Below are positions 1 through 8,993 of a stretch of 64,000 nt of DNA, one piece after another. Location: NCBI GenBank assembly GCA_017533485.1, contig JAFXIC010000013.1, positions 1 through 64,000 on the forward strand. Reading direction: 5' to 3'. A program made the translations under genes and the position numbers. Within the stretch, counting starts at the first letter, position 1; the number at the start of each line of letters is the position of its first letter. The DNA is from Oscillospiraceae bacterium. Its GTDB lineage: Bacteria; Bacillota; Clostridia; Oscillospirales; Ruminococcaceae. The notes below the pieces were generated by a model. The model ran no database searches, was not told where the DNA came from, and worked only from the letters and a program-made list of their open reading frames with translations.

Positions 1-52
1 AAAATGTGCACGTATCCGGTAGTGTCCATTTATATTCAAGTTCCAAAATCAA
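1..52 (-). CDS. Possible CYTH-domain protein, 5' end only (runs off the left edge)
   Basis: On the minus strand a TTG codon at 50-52 lies 5 nt after an AAAGGA ribosome-binding site and opens a frame reading LILELEYKWTLPDTCTF to the window edge. ELEYK fits the N-terminal ExExK signature of CYTH (triphosphate tunnel) proteins. A near-consensus promoter at 88-116 points into it. Only 17 codons are visible, so the family is a guess from one motif and the start could be the second TTG at 44-46. Confidence 0.35.
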   Translation of the reverse strand, partial: MILELEYKWTLPDTCTF

Positions 53-87
53 CCGATTCCTTTCCGTTTATCTCTGTCAACAAAAAC

Positions 88-116
88 ATTGTATCATAGA
101 GATTTCTGTTTGTCAA
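88..116 (-). promoter_or_regulatory. Sigma-A promoter for the gene leaving the left edge
   Basis: Read on the minus strand: TTGACA (116-111), 17-nt spacer, TACAAT (93-88). It is divergent from the proS promoter and about 35 nt upstream of the possible TTG start at 52. Confidence 0.6.
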
Positions 117-161
117 CAGGTTCGTAAAAATGATGTCTTTGAAAAAATCCCCGATAACCTC

Positions 162-190
162 TTGCAATTTACATGAGAATGTGGTAAAAT
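162..190 (+). promoter_or_regulatory. Promoter of proS
   Basis: TTGCAA (162-167), 17-nt spacer, TAAAAT (185-190), giving a leader of about 80 nt before proS. No T-box motif is visible in that leader. Confidence 0.55.
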
Positions 191-276
191 AATAAATTGA
201 GTGATGTCGGAAATTCTGATGTCGGTTCACTTTCTGACATACATTTACTCTATATAGCTAAGGATGGAAGAAATTT

Positions 277-1989
277 ATGAAAGTTTCAATGATGCTGGGC
301 GAACGCTTTAAGCAGCCGCCGAAGGATTGTGTAATCGAAAGCCATGCTCTGATGATGCGCGGCGGTTATATGAAATATATGGCAAATGGTATTTTCTCGC
401 TGTTTATGCCGACAAAACGCATTACCAGAAAAATCGAAAATATCATTCGCGAAGAAATGGATGCGATCGACGGACAGGAAGTTATGTTCCCGGTTACAAT
501 GCCTGCAAGCCTCTGGGAAGAATCCGGCAGATATACCAGTATCGGCAGTGAAATGGCACGCTGGAAGGATCGCTCCGGAAACCAGATGGTTCTTGGTATG
601 ACACATGAGGAAGCTGCTGTACATCTCGCAAGAGATACCGCTCAGTCTTATGCAGATTTCCCGTTCATGATTTATCAGATCCAGACCAAATTCCGCGACG
701 AACCGCGCGCAAGAGGCGGTCTGATTCGTGTCCGTGAATTTACAATGAAAGACGCTTATTCGTTCCATACCTCACAGGAAGATCTGGTTGCATATTATCA
801 GCGTGCATATGATGCATATGAGCGCATTTTCAAGCGTTGTGGCTGCAAGAATTTCATTTCCGTACAGTCGGATTCCGGTATGATGGGCGGCAGCATCTCG
901 CACGAATTTATGCTGCTGACAGAAGTCGGTGAGGATACGCTTGCAATCTGCGACTGCGGTTATCGCGCAAACATGGAAGCTGCTGCAGTATCGGTTGAAA
1001 ACGAAGCCGGTGTGCTGGCAGAGCTTTCGGAGGTGCATACGCCTGATATCAAGACGATTGAAGACCTGACTGCATTCCTCAAGATTGATGGAAAGCGTCT
1101 TTGCAAGGCTGTTGTTTATCAAAAAAATGATGATGATAGTCTTGTGATTGCATTTATCCGCGGCGATCTCGAAATCAATGAAACGAAGCTCCGAAACTAT
1201 CTCGGATTTGAAATTCATCCTGCTGTGGCAATTCCGGAAGACAGCGGCGTGATTGCAGGCTTCATCGGACCGGTTGGTCTGCCCAAGGATATCCGCGTTG
1301 TATTCGACGCATCGCTTCGCGGGATCGAAGCTCTGGTCTGTGGTGCGAATAAGGTGGATACTCATTTTACAGGCATGAATCTTGCGCGTGATTTCGGTGA
1401 AGTCGAATATGTGGATGTCGCAAAAACATTTGCAGGTGCTGTATGCCCGCAGTGCGGAAAACCGCAGATTCAGATTGAAAAAGGAATTGAAATCGGTAAC
1501 ATCTTCCAGCTTGGTCAGAAATATACCAAGGCAATGGAAATGACCTATCTCGATGAAAACGGTGAGCGTCAGTACCCGATTATGGGCTGCTACGGCATCG
1601 GTGTCGGCAGACTCTGCGCTTCGATCTGTCAGGAAAGTCATGACGATTACGGCCCGATCTGGCCGATGGCAATCGCTCCCTGGCAGGTTGAGGTCTGTAA
1701 TCTTCGCGTTGATGATCCCACTGTCAAAGAAACTGCCGACAAGCTGTACGCTGATTTACAGGCAGCCGGTATCGAAGTCCTCTATGATGATCGTGATATC
1801 CGACCGGGCGTCATGTTTGCAGACGCGGATTTGTTCGGAATTCCGGTCAGAGCGATTGTCAGCCCGAAAACACTTGCAGCAGGCTGTATTGAAATTGCTG
1901 CACGTGATAAGTCCTTCAGGGAAAATGTTCCTGTCGCGGAAGCTGCTGCCTGGCTGGCAGCCAAAGTCAAGGAACTTCTCGAAAAATAA
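277..1989 (+). CDS. proS: Proline--tRNA ligase, bacterial type with editing domain
   Basis: Charges tRNA-Pro with proline in the cytoplasm. The 570-residue length is that of the bacterial ProS type. The class II motif 2 region FRDEPRARGGLIRVREF is at about residues 140-156, and the motif 3 region GCYGIGVGR is near residue 440. The stretch between motifs 2 and 3 (about 225-400) is the size of the INS editing domain that removes mischarged alanine. A C-terminal anticodon-binding domain follows (about 465-570). The start is the ATG after GGATGGAAG. It has its own promoter at 162-190 and a hairpin terminator directly downstream, so it is probably monocistronic. Confidence 0.96.
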   Translation: MKVSMMLGERFKQPPKDCVIESHALMMRGGYMKYMANGIFSLFMPTKRITRKIENIIREEMDAIDGQEVMFPVTMPASLWEESGRYTSIGSEMARWKDRSGNQMVLGMTHEEAAVHLARDTAQSYADFPFMIYQIQTKFRDEPRARGGLIRVREFTMKDAYSFHTSQEDLVAYYQRAYDAYERIFKRCGCKNFISVQSDSGMMGGSISHEFMLLTEVGEDTLAICDCGYRANMEAAAVSVENEAGVLAELSEVHTPDIKTIEDLTAFLKIDGKRLCKAVVYQKNDDDSLVIAFIRGDLEINETKLRNYLGFEIHPAVAIPEDSGVIAGFIGPVGLPKDIRVVFDASLRGIEALVCGANKVDTHFTGMNLARDFGEVEYVDVAKTFAGAVCPQCGKPQIQIEKGIEIGNIFQLGQKYTKAMEMTYLDENGERQYPIMGCYGIGVGRLCASICQESHDDYGPIWPMAIAPWQVEVCNLRVDDPTVKETADKLYADLQAAGIEVLYDDRDIRPGVMFADADLFGIPVRAIVSPKTLAAGCIEIAARDKSFRENVPVAEAAAWLAAKVKELLEK

Positions 1990-2000
1990 TTCCATATACA

Positions 2001-2040
2001 GAAAACGCCGAAAAATCAATCAGGATTTTTCGGCGTTTCA
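2001..2040 (+). terminator. Terminator after proS
   Basis: Long hairpin with arms AAACGCCGAAAAATC and GGATTTTTCGGCGTTT and a 5-nt loop, 12 nt after the proS stop. The U tract after the stem is short. Confidence 0.7.
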
Positions 2041-2158
2041 ATTTGCTGTACATAATTATTATAAATAAATTCTGAATCGTCGGAAATAATATATCCGCCT
2101 GAGTATTCAATTGCACAGGCACAGGCATTTTCAATCCGACTGTCAGAAAGGGGATTTC

Positions 2159-2455
2159 ATGAAAAAACGAATTTATTGTACAGCAGCAGGCATGATTCTG
2201 CTCTGTGGAATGCTGACCGGCTGCGGTGATCGCGAAACAGCCGCAGAAAACGGTAAAGTGACCAACAACAGCGCCCGAACTTCTACTACAACTACGACTG
2301 TTACCACAACGACAACAGAGAATACTGTCAAGACAAATGATACAACCGAGCAAAGTGGAATGATCTCTGATGCCAAGGATATGATGGATGATGTCAAAGA
2401 CGACGTCACTTCTATTATGACGAAGGCTACCAGCAAAATCGGTACTGACCGCTGA
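2159..2455 (+). CDS. Small lipoprotein with Thr-rich linker
   Basis: 98-residue protein of unknown function. The N-terminus MKKRIYCTAAGMILLCG leads into the lipobox LTGC (Cys about residue 21), so the mature protein should be lipid-anchored outside the membrane. A run of about 15 mostly Thr residues (about 41-55) follows, then a short charged helical segment. Thr-rich linkers of this kind are common in ruminococcal surface proteins. The ATG at 2159 follows AGAAAGGGG; an in-frame codon further upstream (2111) would place the signal peptide internally and was not used. I recognise no domain after the linker. Confidence 0.75.
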   Translation: MKKRIYCTAAGMILLCGMLTGCGDRETAAENGKVTNNSARTSTTTTTVTTTTTENTVKTNDTTEQSGMISDAKDMMDDVKDDVTSIMTKATSKIGTDR

Positions 2456-2462
2456 TGCACGC

Positions 2463-2502
2463 AAAAACCCTCCGAATGTCTCTATGACTGTCGGAGGGTT
2501 TT
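2463..2502. terminator. Bidirectional terminator between convergent genes
   Basis: AAAAACCCTCCGA and TCGGAGGGTTTTT form a perfect stem with A and T tracts on either side, so it can end both the lipoprotein gene and the convergent ABC transporter gene. Confidence 0.85.
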
Positions 2503-2510
2503 TCTGTATC

Positions 2511-4367
2511 TTAGTCTTCACCTTCTGTATATTCGAATGGTTCGTTCGGATTGGGCTTTGCTTCACTGAACTGGGTTTCATACAGCTTTGTATATACACC
2601 GCCTGCGGCAACCAGCTTTTCATGTGTGCCGCGTTCTGCAATGACGCCGTTTTCAAGCACGAGTATTTCATCTGCGGCTAAAATGGTTGAGAGGCGATGT
2701 GCGATCAGGATACTGGTACGCGATGCAATCAGCGGCTGAATCGCATCCTGTATTTTCTGTTCCGAAATCGAATCCAGTGCTGAGGTAGCTTCATCAAATA
2801 TCATGACAGTCGGATCCTTTAAGAGGACACGTGCGATAGAAATTCGCTGTTTCTCACCACCCGAAAGCTTTAAGCCGCGATTGCCTACCATAGTATCCAA
2901 GCCGTTTTCCTGTTTTTCTATCAACTCATAGATATTCGCCTGTTTGCAGGCGTTCAGCAGTTCTTCTTCCGTTGCGTCGGGTTTCGCATAAAGCAGATTA
3001 TCCCGAATGGTACCGTTAAAGAGATAGGTTTCCTGGCTGACAATGCCGATATTTTTTCGCAGGAACGAAAGATCAAGCTTGCGGACATCCACATCATCGA
3101 ATGCAACGCTGCCGGCGGTTACATCATAAAGGCGTGGAATCAGGTTGATAAGCGTACTCTTTCCGGAACCTGACGGTCCGACAATCGCGATACATTTTCC
3201 ACTTTCGAGTTCAAAGCTGATGTCCTTTAAAATCTGGCGGTCTTCTTCATAATAAAATCCGACATTTTGGAACGAAATCCGTCCGTCGGTTGTCTTCGGT
3301 ACGATAGCGTCCGGTGCATTTTCGATTTCTATCGGCATATCAAAATATGCAAAGATACGCGTGAACATGGACATAGAACGAATCCAGTCAACTTGAATAT
3401 TGAGTAATTGGTTGACAGGCCCGTACATTTTTCCGAGCATCGCTACCATGACCGTAATATCACCGACTGTCAGCTCAGAATCGAATTGCATCATCAGAAT
3501 TCCGCCTACAAGATACAGCATCATCGGTCCGATTCCGGAAAATGTATTCAGCGCAACACGAAACCATCTGCCGGCCATACTTTCGCGGATATTCAGACGG
3601 ATCATACGATGATTGACTTCTTCGTATTTCTCATATTCATGCTGTTCACGACCGAAGAGCTTCACGAGAAGCTGACCGCTGACAGAAAGCGTTTCATTGA
3701 GAATACTGTTCATTTCGTCGCTGCAAGCTTGCGACTCATTCGTAATCGACCAGCGTGTTTTACCTGCACTTCGCGTAGGAATCGTGAAAAGCGGCACTAC
3801 AATCAGTCCGATCAGCGCAAGTATCCAATTCTTTTGAAACATCACGACCAATGCAATCAGCAACGTGATCGAATTCGAGATAATACTGGTCAGCGTACCG
3901 GTGATAATCTGCTGAACGCTTGAAATATCGCTGGTCATTCTTGTAATAATATCGCCCTGATGATTGGTTGTAAAGAATCTTTGGGACATACTTTGGAGAT
4001 GCCGATACATCTTATTTCGCATATCAAACGTAATATGCTGGGCGATCCAGGTATTCAGATAACTTTCGAGAACACCGATCAGGTTCGCAGCAACCGTGAC
4101 AGCAAGCGAAAGCAGAATGAATGTGACAAGCTTTGCCATACTCTCTCCGATTAAGCCTTCGTCAATGATTTTACCGGTCAGAACCGACGGCAGCAGTGAA
4201 AAGATGGACGAAAGCAAAATCGAACACAGTACAAGTAAAAACTGTTTCCGATACGGTTTCATATACGAGAAAATACGTGCGAGCAATTCTTTTGTCACTT
4301 TCGGACGATTCTTCTTTTCTTCTTCTGTAAGAAACCGTCCGCCCCTGCCTCCCATGGGTGGTGCCAT
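2511..4367 (-). CDS. ABC exporter, fused permease and ATPase
   Basis: 618-residue half-transporter of the MsbA/LmrA type, expected to work as a homodimer in the membrane. Six transmembrane segments fill residues about 35-320. The ATPase follows with Walker A GPSGSGKST, signature LSGGEKQRISIAR, Walker B VMIFDEATSALD and the switch His in IAHRLST. Substrate cannot be told from sequence; drugs, lipids or peptides are all possible. The N-terminus is Gly-rich (MAPPMGGRGGR). I start at ATG 4367, 9 nt after GGGAG; an upstream in-frame TTG at 4376 abuts the ribosome-binding site and is unlikely. It is transcribed alone from the promoter at 4413-4441. Confidence 0.9.
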   Translation of the reverse strand: MAPPMGGRGGRFLTEEEKKNRPKVTKELLARIFSYMKPYRKQFLLVLCSILLSSIFSLLPSVLTGKIIDEGLIGESMAKLVTFILLSLAVTVAANLIGVLESYLNTWIAQHITFDMRNKMYRHLQSMSQRFFTTNHQGDIITRMTSDISSVQQIITGTLTSIISNSITLLIALVVMFQKNWILALIGLIVVPLFTIPTRSAGKTRWSITNESQACSDEMNSILNETLSVSGQLLVKLFGREQHEYEKYEEVNHRMIRLNIRESMAGRWFRVALNTFSGIGPMMLYLVGGILMMQFDSELTVGDITVMVAMLGKMYGPVNQLLNIQVDWIRSMSMFTRIFAYFDMPIEIENAPDAIVPKTTDGRISFQNVGFYYEEDRQILKDISFELESGKCIAIVGPSGSGKSTLINLIPRLYDVTAGSVAFDDVDVRKLDLSFLRKNIGIVSQETYLFNGTIRDNLLYAKPDATEEELLNACKQANIYELIEKQENGLDTMVGNRGLKLSGGEKQRISIARVLLKDPTVMIFDEATSALDSISEQKIQDAIQPLIASRTSILIAHRLSTILAADEILVLENGVIAERGTHEKLVAAGGVYTKLYETQFSEAKPNPNEPFEYTEGED

Positions 4368-4412
4368 AATATTCAACTCCCTCTGAATTCATGCGTATCC
4401 GCATTTTTCTAC

Positions 4413-4441
4413 ATTATAGCATATTTTGTTTTATTTGTCCA
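4413..4441 (-). promoter_or_regulatory. Promoter of the ABC exporter
   Basis: Minus strand TGGACA (4441-4436), 17-nt spacer, TATAAT (4418-4413). Confidence 0.65.
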
Positions 4442-4514
4442 TCGCAATCCTTTCTCTTTTAAAAATATTTGAGAGATATCGTGTCATTTTCGATGGATTC
4501 GGGAGAAAATAGAA

Positions 4515-4543
4515 TTGATTTTCGGCGGTTTTTATGTTATAAT
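4515..4543 (+). promoter_or_regulatory. Promoter of the anchored surface protein
   Basis: TTGATT (4515-4520), 17-nt spacer, TATAAT (4538-4543), 53 nt upstream of the start codon. Confidence 0.65.
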
Positions 4544-4596
4544 ATAGAAAATTTATTGTGAGCAAGCTCTGACCCTTTCAAAACAGGAGGAAACGA

Positions 4597-5907
4597 ATGA
4601 AAAGAATGGCAGCTGCACTATCCGCGGTAATGTTTTCAACCGGACTTTGTACGCTTACCGCAAAAGCCGGTGAAGCAGAATTCATGGGGCGGTTTTTTCC
4701 GTCCGGACAAATCCCTGCTCCCGTATATGCACCTTATCTTACATATAACGATACTTTCTCGGACGGAAGCCATATCCCCGGTTCGATCAACTTTTTCTAT
4801 GATGTTCCGGATGAACTCACCAATATCTGCGATGAAATCATTTTAGAAGGTGATTTTGCTTTTCAGTCCAAATATCGCCTTATGATTGAAAATGGCATTT
4901 CGATTCAGATTGATGCCAAATTCGATGACGGTGCATGGCTTTCGGAGCAAGGAGACTGGGACAATTTTGATTACGGTTCACAGATGAAAAGTGAAAATGA
5001 CTGTTTTTTTCTAAGCAGCTTCTTTCTGACTGATGATACCACTAAAATGCATTACTTTACACAGTCCTCCCTGACATATTTTGATGTAACAGCAGAAAAC
5101 AATGCTTTTCTTAAACCCTACATCATCAAAGATGAACCAACCGGCAGCTATCTTTATGATCTCGAAAACCACACAATTACCTACCGTTACCGTTATTATA
5201 TTCCTTATACATCTATGGAATCCGGATCGGCGGAAACAAGTGCCGTATTCAGTGAATGGTCGCCGCAGGCTTCAATCGGAAAAAATGTATCGCTTCCTGC
5301 GCTTGAAACACCGACCGTCGTGGAAACGCCTGCTGTTACCAACTTCAGCACAAAATTTGAATCAGAAACTTACTGTGGGATCAGCTACTATCTGACGATC
5401 CCCCGCAGCGTTTATGACGGACAAAAATATTTTGTTGCAACCGGTACTTCTTATGACCCTTATACCATTGAAACACAGGTGCGACTCAACGAAGGCGAAT
5501 GGGTCGATGTTTATCATGAAAATGCTGCATGGCTGAACGGCGGATATCGTACCACCTCTTATCTGTCAGCCTCCCCTCTTGCTCCTGATACGCTGGTTGA
5601 ATTCCGTGCCAGAATCGTTTGTAATGCTTTGGACGGTATTGCATCGGAATGGTCGGAGATTGTGTCAAATTGGAAAGCACCCGTAGAAACCGAAATAACA
5701 GAACAAGATATCGCACAGGATGCAACGCTTATCGCGACCGATTCGAGTGTGCCTGCATCACAAGCCGAGAATTCCTGTAATATATGCAAAGCTTGTCCGG
5801 TTCAACCGCTTGGCCTATGTCTGGTCATCTGGGGTATAGGCGGCATCGCAGTAATCGCTGGTATCGTAATTATCCTTGCACGCCGAAAAAAGAAAAAACA
5901 AAAATAA
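4597..5907 (+). CDS. Secreted, C-terminally membrane-anchored protein of unknown function
   Basis: 436 residues. A signal peptide (MKRMAAALSAVMFSTGLCTLTAKAG) is followed by about 350 residues of Tyr/Asp-rich, beta-type extracellular sequence. Two segments end in SEWS motifs (near 222 and 355), which resemble the end of fibronectin-III-like beta sandwiches. A Cys-containing segment SCNICKACPV precedes one hydrophobic helix (about 408-428) and a basic tail RRKKKKQK. The topology is therefore outside-facing with a C-terminal anchor, but there is no LPXTG sortase signal. The ribosome-binding site AGGAGG is excellent. I do not recognise the family; an adhesin or stalk-like role is only a possibility. 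Confidence 0.75.
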   Translation: MKRMAAALSAVMFSTGLCTLTAKAGEAEFMGRFFPSGQIPAPVYAPYLTYNDTFSDGSHIPGSINFFYDVPDELTNICDEIILEGDFAFQSKYRLMIENGISIQIDAKFDDGAWLSEQGDWDNFDYGSQMKSENDCFFLSSFFLTDDTTKMHYFTQSSLTYFDVTAENNAFLKPYIIKDEPTGSYLYDLENHTITYRYRYYIPYTSMESGSAETSAVFSEWSPQASIGKNVSLPALETPTVVETPAVTNFSTKFESETYCGISYYLTIPRSVYDGQKYFVATGTSYDPYTIETQVRLNEGEWVDVYHENAAWLNGGYRTTSYLSASPLAPDTLVEFRARIVCNALDGIASEWSEIVSNWKAPVETEITEQDIAQDATLIATDSSVPASQAENSCNICKACPVQPLGLCLVIWGIGGIAVIAGIVIILARRKKKKQK

Positions 5908-5910
5908 CGA

Positions 5911-5945
5911 AAAAGGGCTGATGCTGCGATCGCATCAGCCCTTTT
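5911..5945. terminator. Bidirectional terminator
   Basis: AAAAGGGCTGATGC and GCATCAGCCCTTTT form a strong stem with A and T flanks between the convergent surface-protein gene and the M48 peptidase gene. Confidence 0.85.
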
Positions 5946-5948
5946 ATA

Positions 5949-6884
5949 TTATGCGCTATGATTCAAAAACTGCTGAAACTGTTTCGTTTTCGCCCATTCG
6001 GATGCTTCGTATGCTCGAACCGCATTAAAGGGATGACTTGCATCTTTCAGAATCAGAAATTCAAGCGTCTTGTCCCATGCGGATGTTTCGACGAGAGATT
6101 TATATTCCAGTGCCTGCTGCATAAACATTTCTTTATCGCCATCGGCCTGATTGTTCTTTCCGAATCCTGCCAGACGCATACACACTTCAATGGTTTTCTC
6201 GGCATCTCCATCATAAATCAGGGCTGCACGGTCGGCGGAAAGCTCGCTGCACCGCTTCCACTGGTGGAATGCGACTTCAAGCGGGAAAGAAACCAGTTTT
6301 CCAAGTCCGACAAAGCTTCCTGCAATCGCAGCTCCGCTGAATACAAGACGGCCCATTGTCGAGTAAAGTACGTGACTGCAAGCGATATGACCGCATTCAT
6401 GCGCAAGTACAGTTGATATCAACTCATCCGGCAAAAGATCAATCAAGCCTGATGTAATTGTAATAAAAGGTTTTGTTTCACCATATGTATACGCATTCGG
6501 ATTGACATCCATGGTCAGATATAATTCGGGAACTGCGATGCCGAGCCGTTCACAGATCGGCGGCAGCATCCGATAATACTGCGGAAGCTGGTTTTCACCG
6601 AGACGGATATTACTCGACATATTCAGAATCCGGAACTGACGCTCCTGCCAGATATTCATAAATCCCTTGATAAGTGCAGAAAAACCGGGTAAAGCTTTCA
6701 GTGCATTCAATGCCGTTCGATCTGCTTCGTGCATATAAGAAGCGGGAGCCGGCGAATTCACGGATGGATTCTGTGCTGCGTCAAAAGCGTGATTCTTTGT
6801 ACCGCACCGCGGACAAAACCGCATCGATGCATCCAGTACCGCGCCACAGTTTAAACATAAAATTGTATCAGACCAAGTTTCCAT
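5949..6884 (-). CDS. Zinc-ribbon M48-family metallopeptidase
   Basis: 311 residues. The N-terminus carries a four-Cys zinc ribbon (CLNCG...CPRCG, residues 10-29). A Pro/Ala-rich linker follows, then an M48 (HtpX/Ste24-like) peptidase domain with the catalytic HExxH in VLAHECGHIACSH near residue 165 and the downstream Glu ligand in SELSADRAAL. The middle contains one hydrophobic stretch after the active site. M48 enzymes with this layout are linked to membrane-protein quality control, but the substrate is unknown here. It is the last gene of the ktrB-ktrA group and sits 33 nt after ktrA. Confidence 0.85.
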   Translation of the reverse strand: METWSDTILCLNCGAVLDASMRFCPRCGTKNHAFDAAQNPSVNSPAPASYMHEADRTALNALKALPGFSALIKGFMNIWQERQFRILNMSSNIRLGENQLPQYYRMLPPICERLGIAVPELYLTMDVNPNAYTYGETKPFITITSGLIDLLPDELISTVLAHECGHIACSHVLYSTMGRLVFSGAAIAGSFVGLGKLVSFPLEVAFHQWKRCSELSADRAALIYDGDAEKTIEVCMRLAGFGKNNQADGDKEMFMQQALEYKSLVETSAWDKTLEFLILKDASHPFNAVRAYEASEWAKTKQFQQFLNHSA

Positions 6885-6917
6885 ATTGATACTCCTTACT
6901 TAATTTGTAAAATACAG

Positions 6918-7571
6918 TTAATGCTTCATTGCTTCTATTTTCGCGATGGCGTCGTTTGTGCCAAGTACTACAATTTCCGAATCCTGCAAAAAAACTGTTT
7001 TCGCCATCGGCGATACATCCAATACTTCTCCGGTTCGGATTGCGATGACATTCACATTATATTTTGCACGTATATTGAGTTCCATAATACTTTTTCCGAT
7101 CCATGCTCGCGGCGTCTGGCATTCTGCTATGGAGTAATCGTTGGATAAATCCAGATACTCCAAGAGATTGTGTGCAGTCAGAGTACGCGCCAATTTGTCA
7201 GCGACAACATGTTCGGGAATAATCACTTCATCTGCTCCGAGTTTTGACACAATTTCGGAATGCGTCATGTCATGTGCTTTACAGATAATTTTTTTTATGC
7301 CTAATTTTTTTAAATTCATCGTCGCAAGAACGGAGGCGGCCAGATCATCACTGAACGCGACGATTGCACAATCACATTTATCGACGCCAAGTGTTTTCAG
7401 TACACTCAGATTGCCGATATTCGCAACAACTGCTTTGGTCACGGAATCCGCAAGCATCCGGACAGCATTTTCATCCGTATCAATTGCCAGCACATCTTTT
7501 CCTGATGCATAGAGTGTTTTCGCAAGCTGGCTTCCGAATTTTCCTAATCCAATGACTGCAAATGATTTCAT
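6918..7571 (-). CDS. ktrA: Ktr potassium uptake regulatory subunit KtrA (RCK)
   Basis: 217-residue cytoplasmic gating subunit of a Ktr-type K+ channel. It begins with a Rossmann dinucleotide-binding motif (GLGKFGSQLAKTL, acidic ADP-ribose contact in AIDTDE) forming the RCK_N domain, and ends with an RCK_C domain (about 135-217). Known KtrA proteins bind ATP/ADP and often c-di-AMP. The ATG at 7571 is 6 nt after AGGGTG; the upstream in-frame GTG at 7580 overlaps the ktrB stop and is less likely. The ktrB stop lies 5 nt upstream, so the two are translationally close and form one transporter. Confidence 0.92.
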   Translation of the reverse strand: MKSFAVIGLGKFGSQLAKTLYASGKDVLAIDTDENAVRMLADSVTKAVVANIGNLSVLKTLGVDKCDCAIVAFSDDLAASVLATMNLKKLGIKKIICKAHDMTHSEIVSKLGADEVIIPEHVVADKLARTLTAHNLLEYLDLSNDYSIAECQTPRAWIGKSIMELNIRAKYNVNVIAIRTGEVLDVSPMAKTVFLQDSEIVVLGTNDAIAKIEAMKH

Positions 7572-7576
7572 CTTAA

Positions 7577-8866
7577 TCACCCTATCAATAAATTCGTTTC
7601 TGCGTATTTAAACTGGTCGGTAGAATGTCTGGTCCGGAGAAATCCGAGACTGATTGTCAGAAGTCCGACTCTTCCAAAATACATAAATGCAATCAGCAAC
7701 AGCTTAGATGGTACGCTCAGACTTGCTGTAATACCTGTGGACAAACCTGCGGTACTGATTGCTGATACCACCTCAAAGAGACTGTCTATAAAGGAAACCG
7801 GCTCACAAGCACATATAAAAATTGTACCTGCAAATGACAGTACGATCATCATCCCGAATATCGTTAATGCATTCAGAATATCTTTATGCGAAATTGTCCG
7901 GTAAAATGCGCAGGCATCTTCTTTTCCGCAGACTCTTGACCATAAGAACAGTAAAAGCACGATGAATGTGACAGTTTTCAAGCCGCCTGCCGTAGAACCG
8001 GAGCTTCCGCCGATCAGCATCAGAAAAATAGAAATGCCCTTTCCGGCCTCCGTAAGATCACCCTGAGAGATTCCTGCAAATCCGGCAGTACGCATTGTGA
8101 CTGATTGGAAAAAGGATGCGATCAATTTCTCAAAAATCGACATTTCTCCCAATGTTTTGGGATTTTGCCATTCGATCACACTCAGCAGAATCATTCCGCC
8201 GATTATCAGTAATCCTGTTGTCAACAGTACAAGCTTTGTATAAACACTCCATTTTTTGGGCTGAGAGACACGAAGCACTTCGTCCCAGACCAGAAAGCCT
8301 AATCCACCAAGAATAATTAAGGCTGAAAGTGTCAGACAAATGACAGCATCTGTACCGTAACAGCATATACTCGTCCCTGGCTCCTTAAATCCGAGTATGT
8401 CAAATCCGGCATTGCAAAATGCGGACACAGCATGAAATACTCCAAGCTTTAAGGCTGTGAAAAAGCGATATTCCTGACAGAAGCGAATGGTAAGGATGAT
8501 TGCGCCGCATGATTGAATCAGAAAAGCGCCATATAAAATTCGCTTTTGTACACGGAGAACATCTCCGATATCATCCGTTCCGATGGATTGTGCCATCAAA
8601 AGCTGTTGAGAGAAGCTCGCCTTTTTTCGGATGAAAAAAACAAGCATGGATGCGACGGACATAAAACCGATACCGCCGACTTCGATCAGCATCAGGATAA
8701 CACCTTGACCAAAACCGCTGAATTGTGTCCATGTATCAACCAATGCCAGTCCTGTTACACAGGTTGTCGATGTTGCCGTAAACAGCGCAATCAGCAAGCC
8801 ACAGGATTTTCCGTCTCGTGACGCAGCCGGTAATGCGAGCAAAGCGGTTCCAACTAAAATAATCAT
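7577..8866 (-). CDS. ktrB: Ktr/Trk potassium channel subunit KtrB
   Basis: Membrane pore subunit with four MPM (membrane-pore-membrane) repeats of the TrkH/KtrB family. Pore-loop filter regions are visible, for example TSTTCVTGLALVDTW and SAFCNAGFDI. The first standard start (ATG 8866) has no ribosome-binding site and truncates TM1. In the same frame the 18 codons upstream read TKQYHVPNFSRVIALIFL, which looks like the missing N-terminus, and an AAGGAG lies 10 nt before an ACG at 8920. The true protein is therefore probably about 447 residues, the normal family length, starting at a non-standard codon (see findings). It pairs with KtrA just downstream. Confidence 0.9.
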   Translation of the reverse strand: MIILVGTALLALPAASRDGKSCGLLIALFTATSTTCVTGLALVDTWTQFSGFGQGVILMLIEVGGIGFMSVASMLVFFIRKKASFSQQLLMAQSIGTDDIGDVLRVQKRILYGAFLIQSCGAIILTIRFCQEYRFFTALKLGVFHAVSAFCNAGFDILGFKEPGTSICCYGTDAVICLTLSALIILGGLGFLVWDEVLRVSQPKKWSVYTKLVLLTTGLLIIGGMILLSVIEWQNPKTLGEMSIFEKLIASFFQSVTMRTAGFAGISQGDLTEAGKGISIFLMLIGGSSGSTAGGLKTVTFIVLLLFLWSRVCGKEDACAFYRTISHKDILNALTIFGMMIVLSFAGTIFICACEPVSFIDSLFEVVSAISTAGLSTGITASLSVPSKLLLIAFMYFGRVGLLTISLGFLRTRHSTDQFKYAETNLLIG

Positions 8867-8993
8867 GAGAAATATCAGGGCGATAACGCGGCTGAAATTC
8901 GGAACATGATATTGTTTCGTGAGAAATCAGCTCCTTGTCTAAGTGCGATAAAACGGTAATCATACCAATTTCATCGTACTTTCTATGTTCTAC

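Noticed and set aside
772..1641. 289-codon open frame antisense to proS
   Set aside because: No start signals; proS motifs lie on the plus strand across the whole span.
8736..8963. 75-codon minus-strand frame covering the start of ktrB
   Set aside because: It is in a different frame from the KtrB-like sequence and its translation shows no membrane helix; the ktrB N-terminus fits the other frame.
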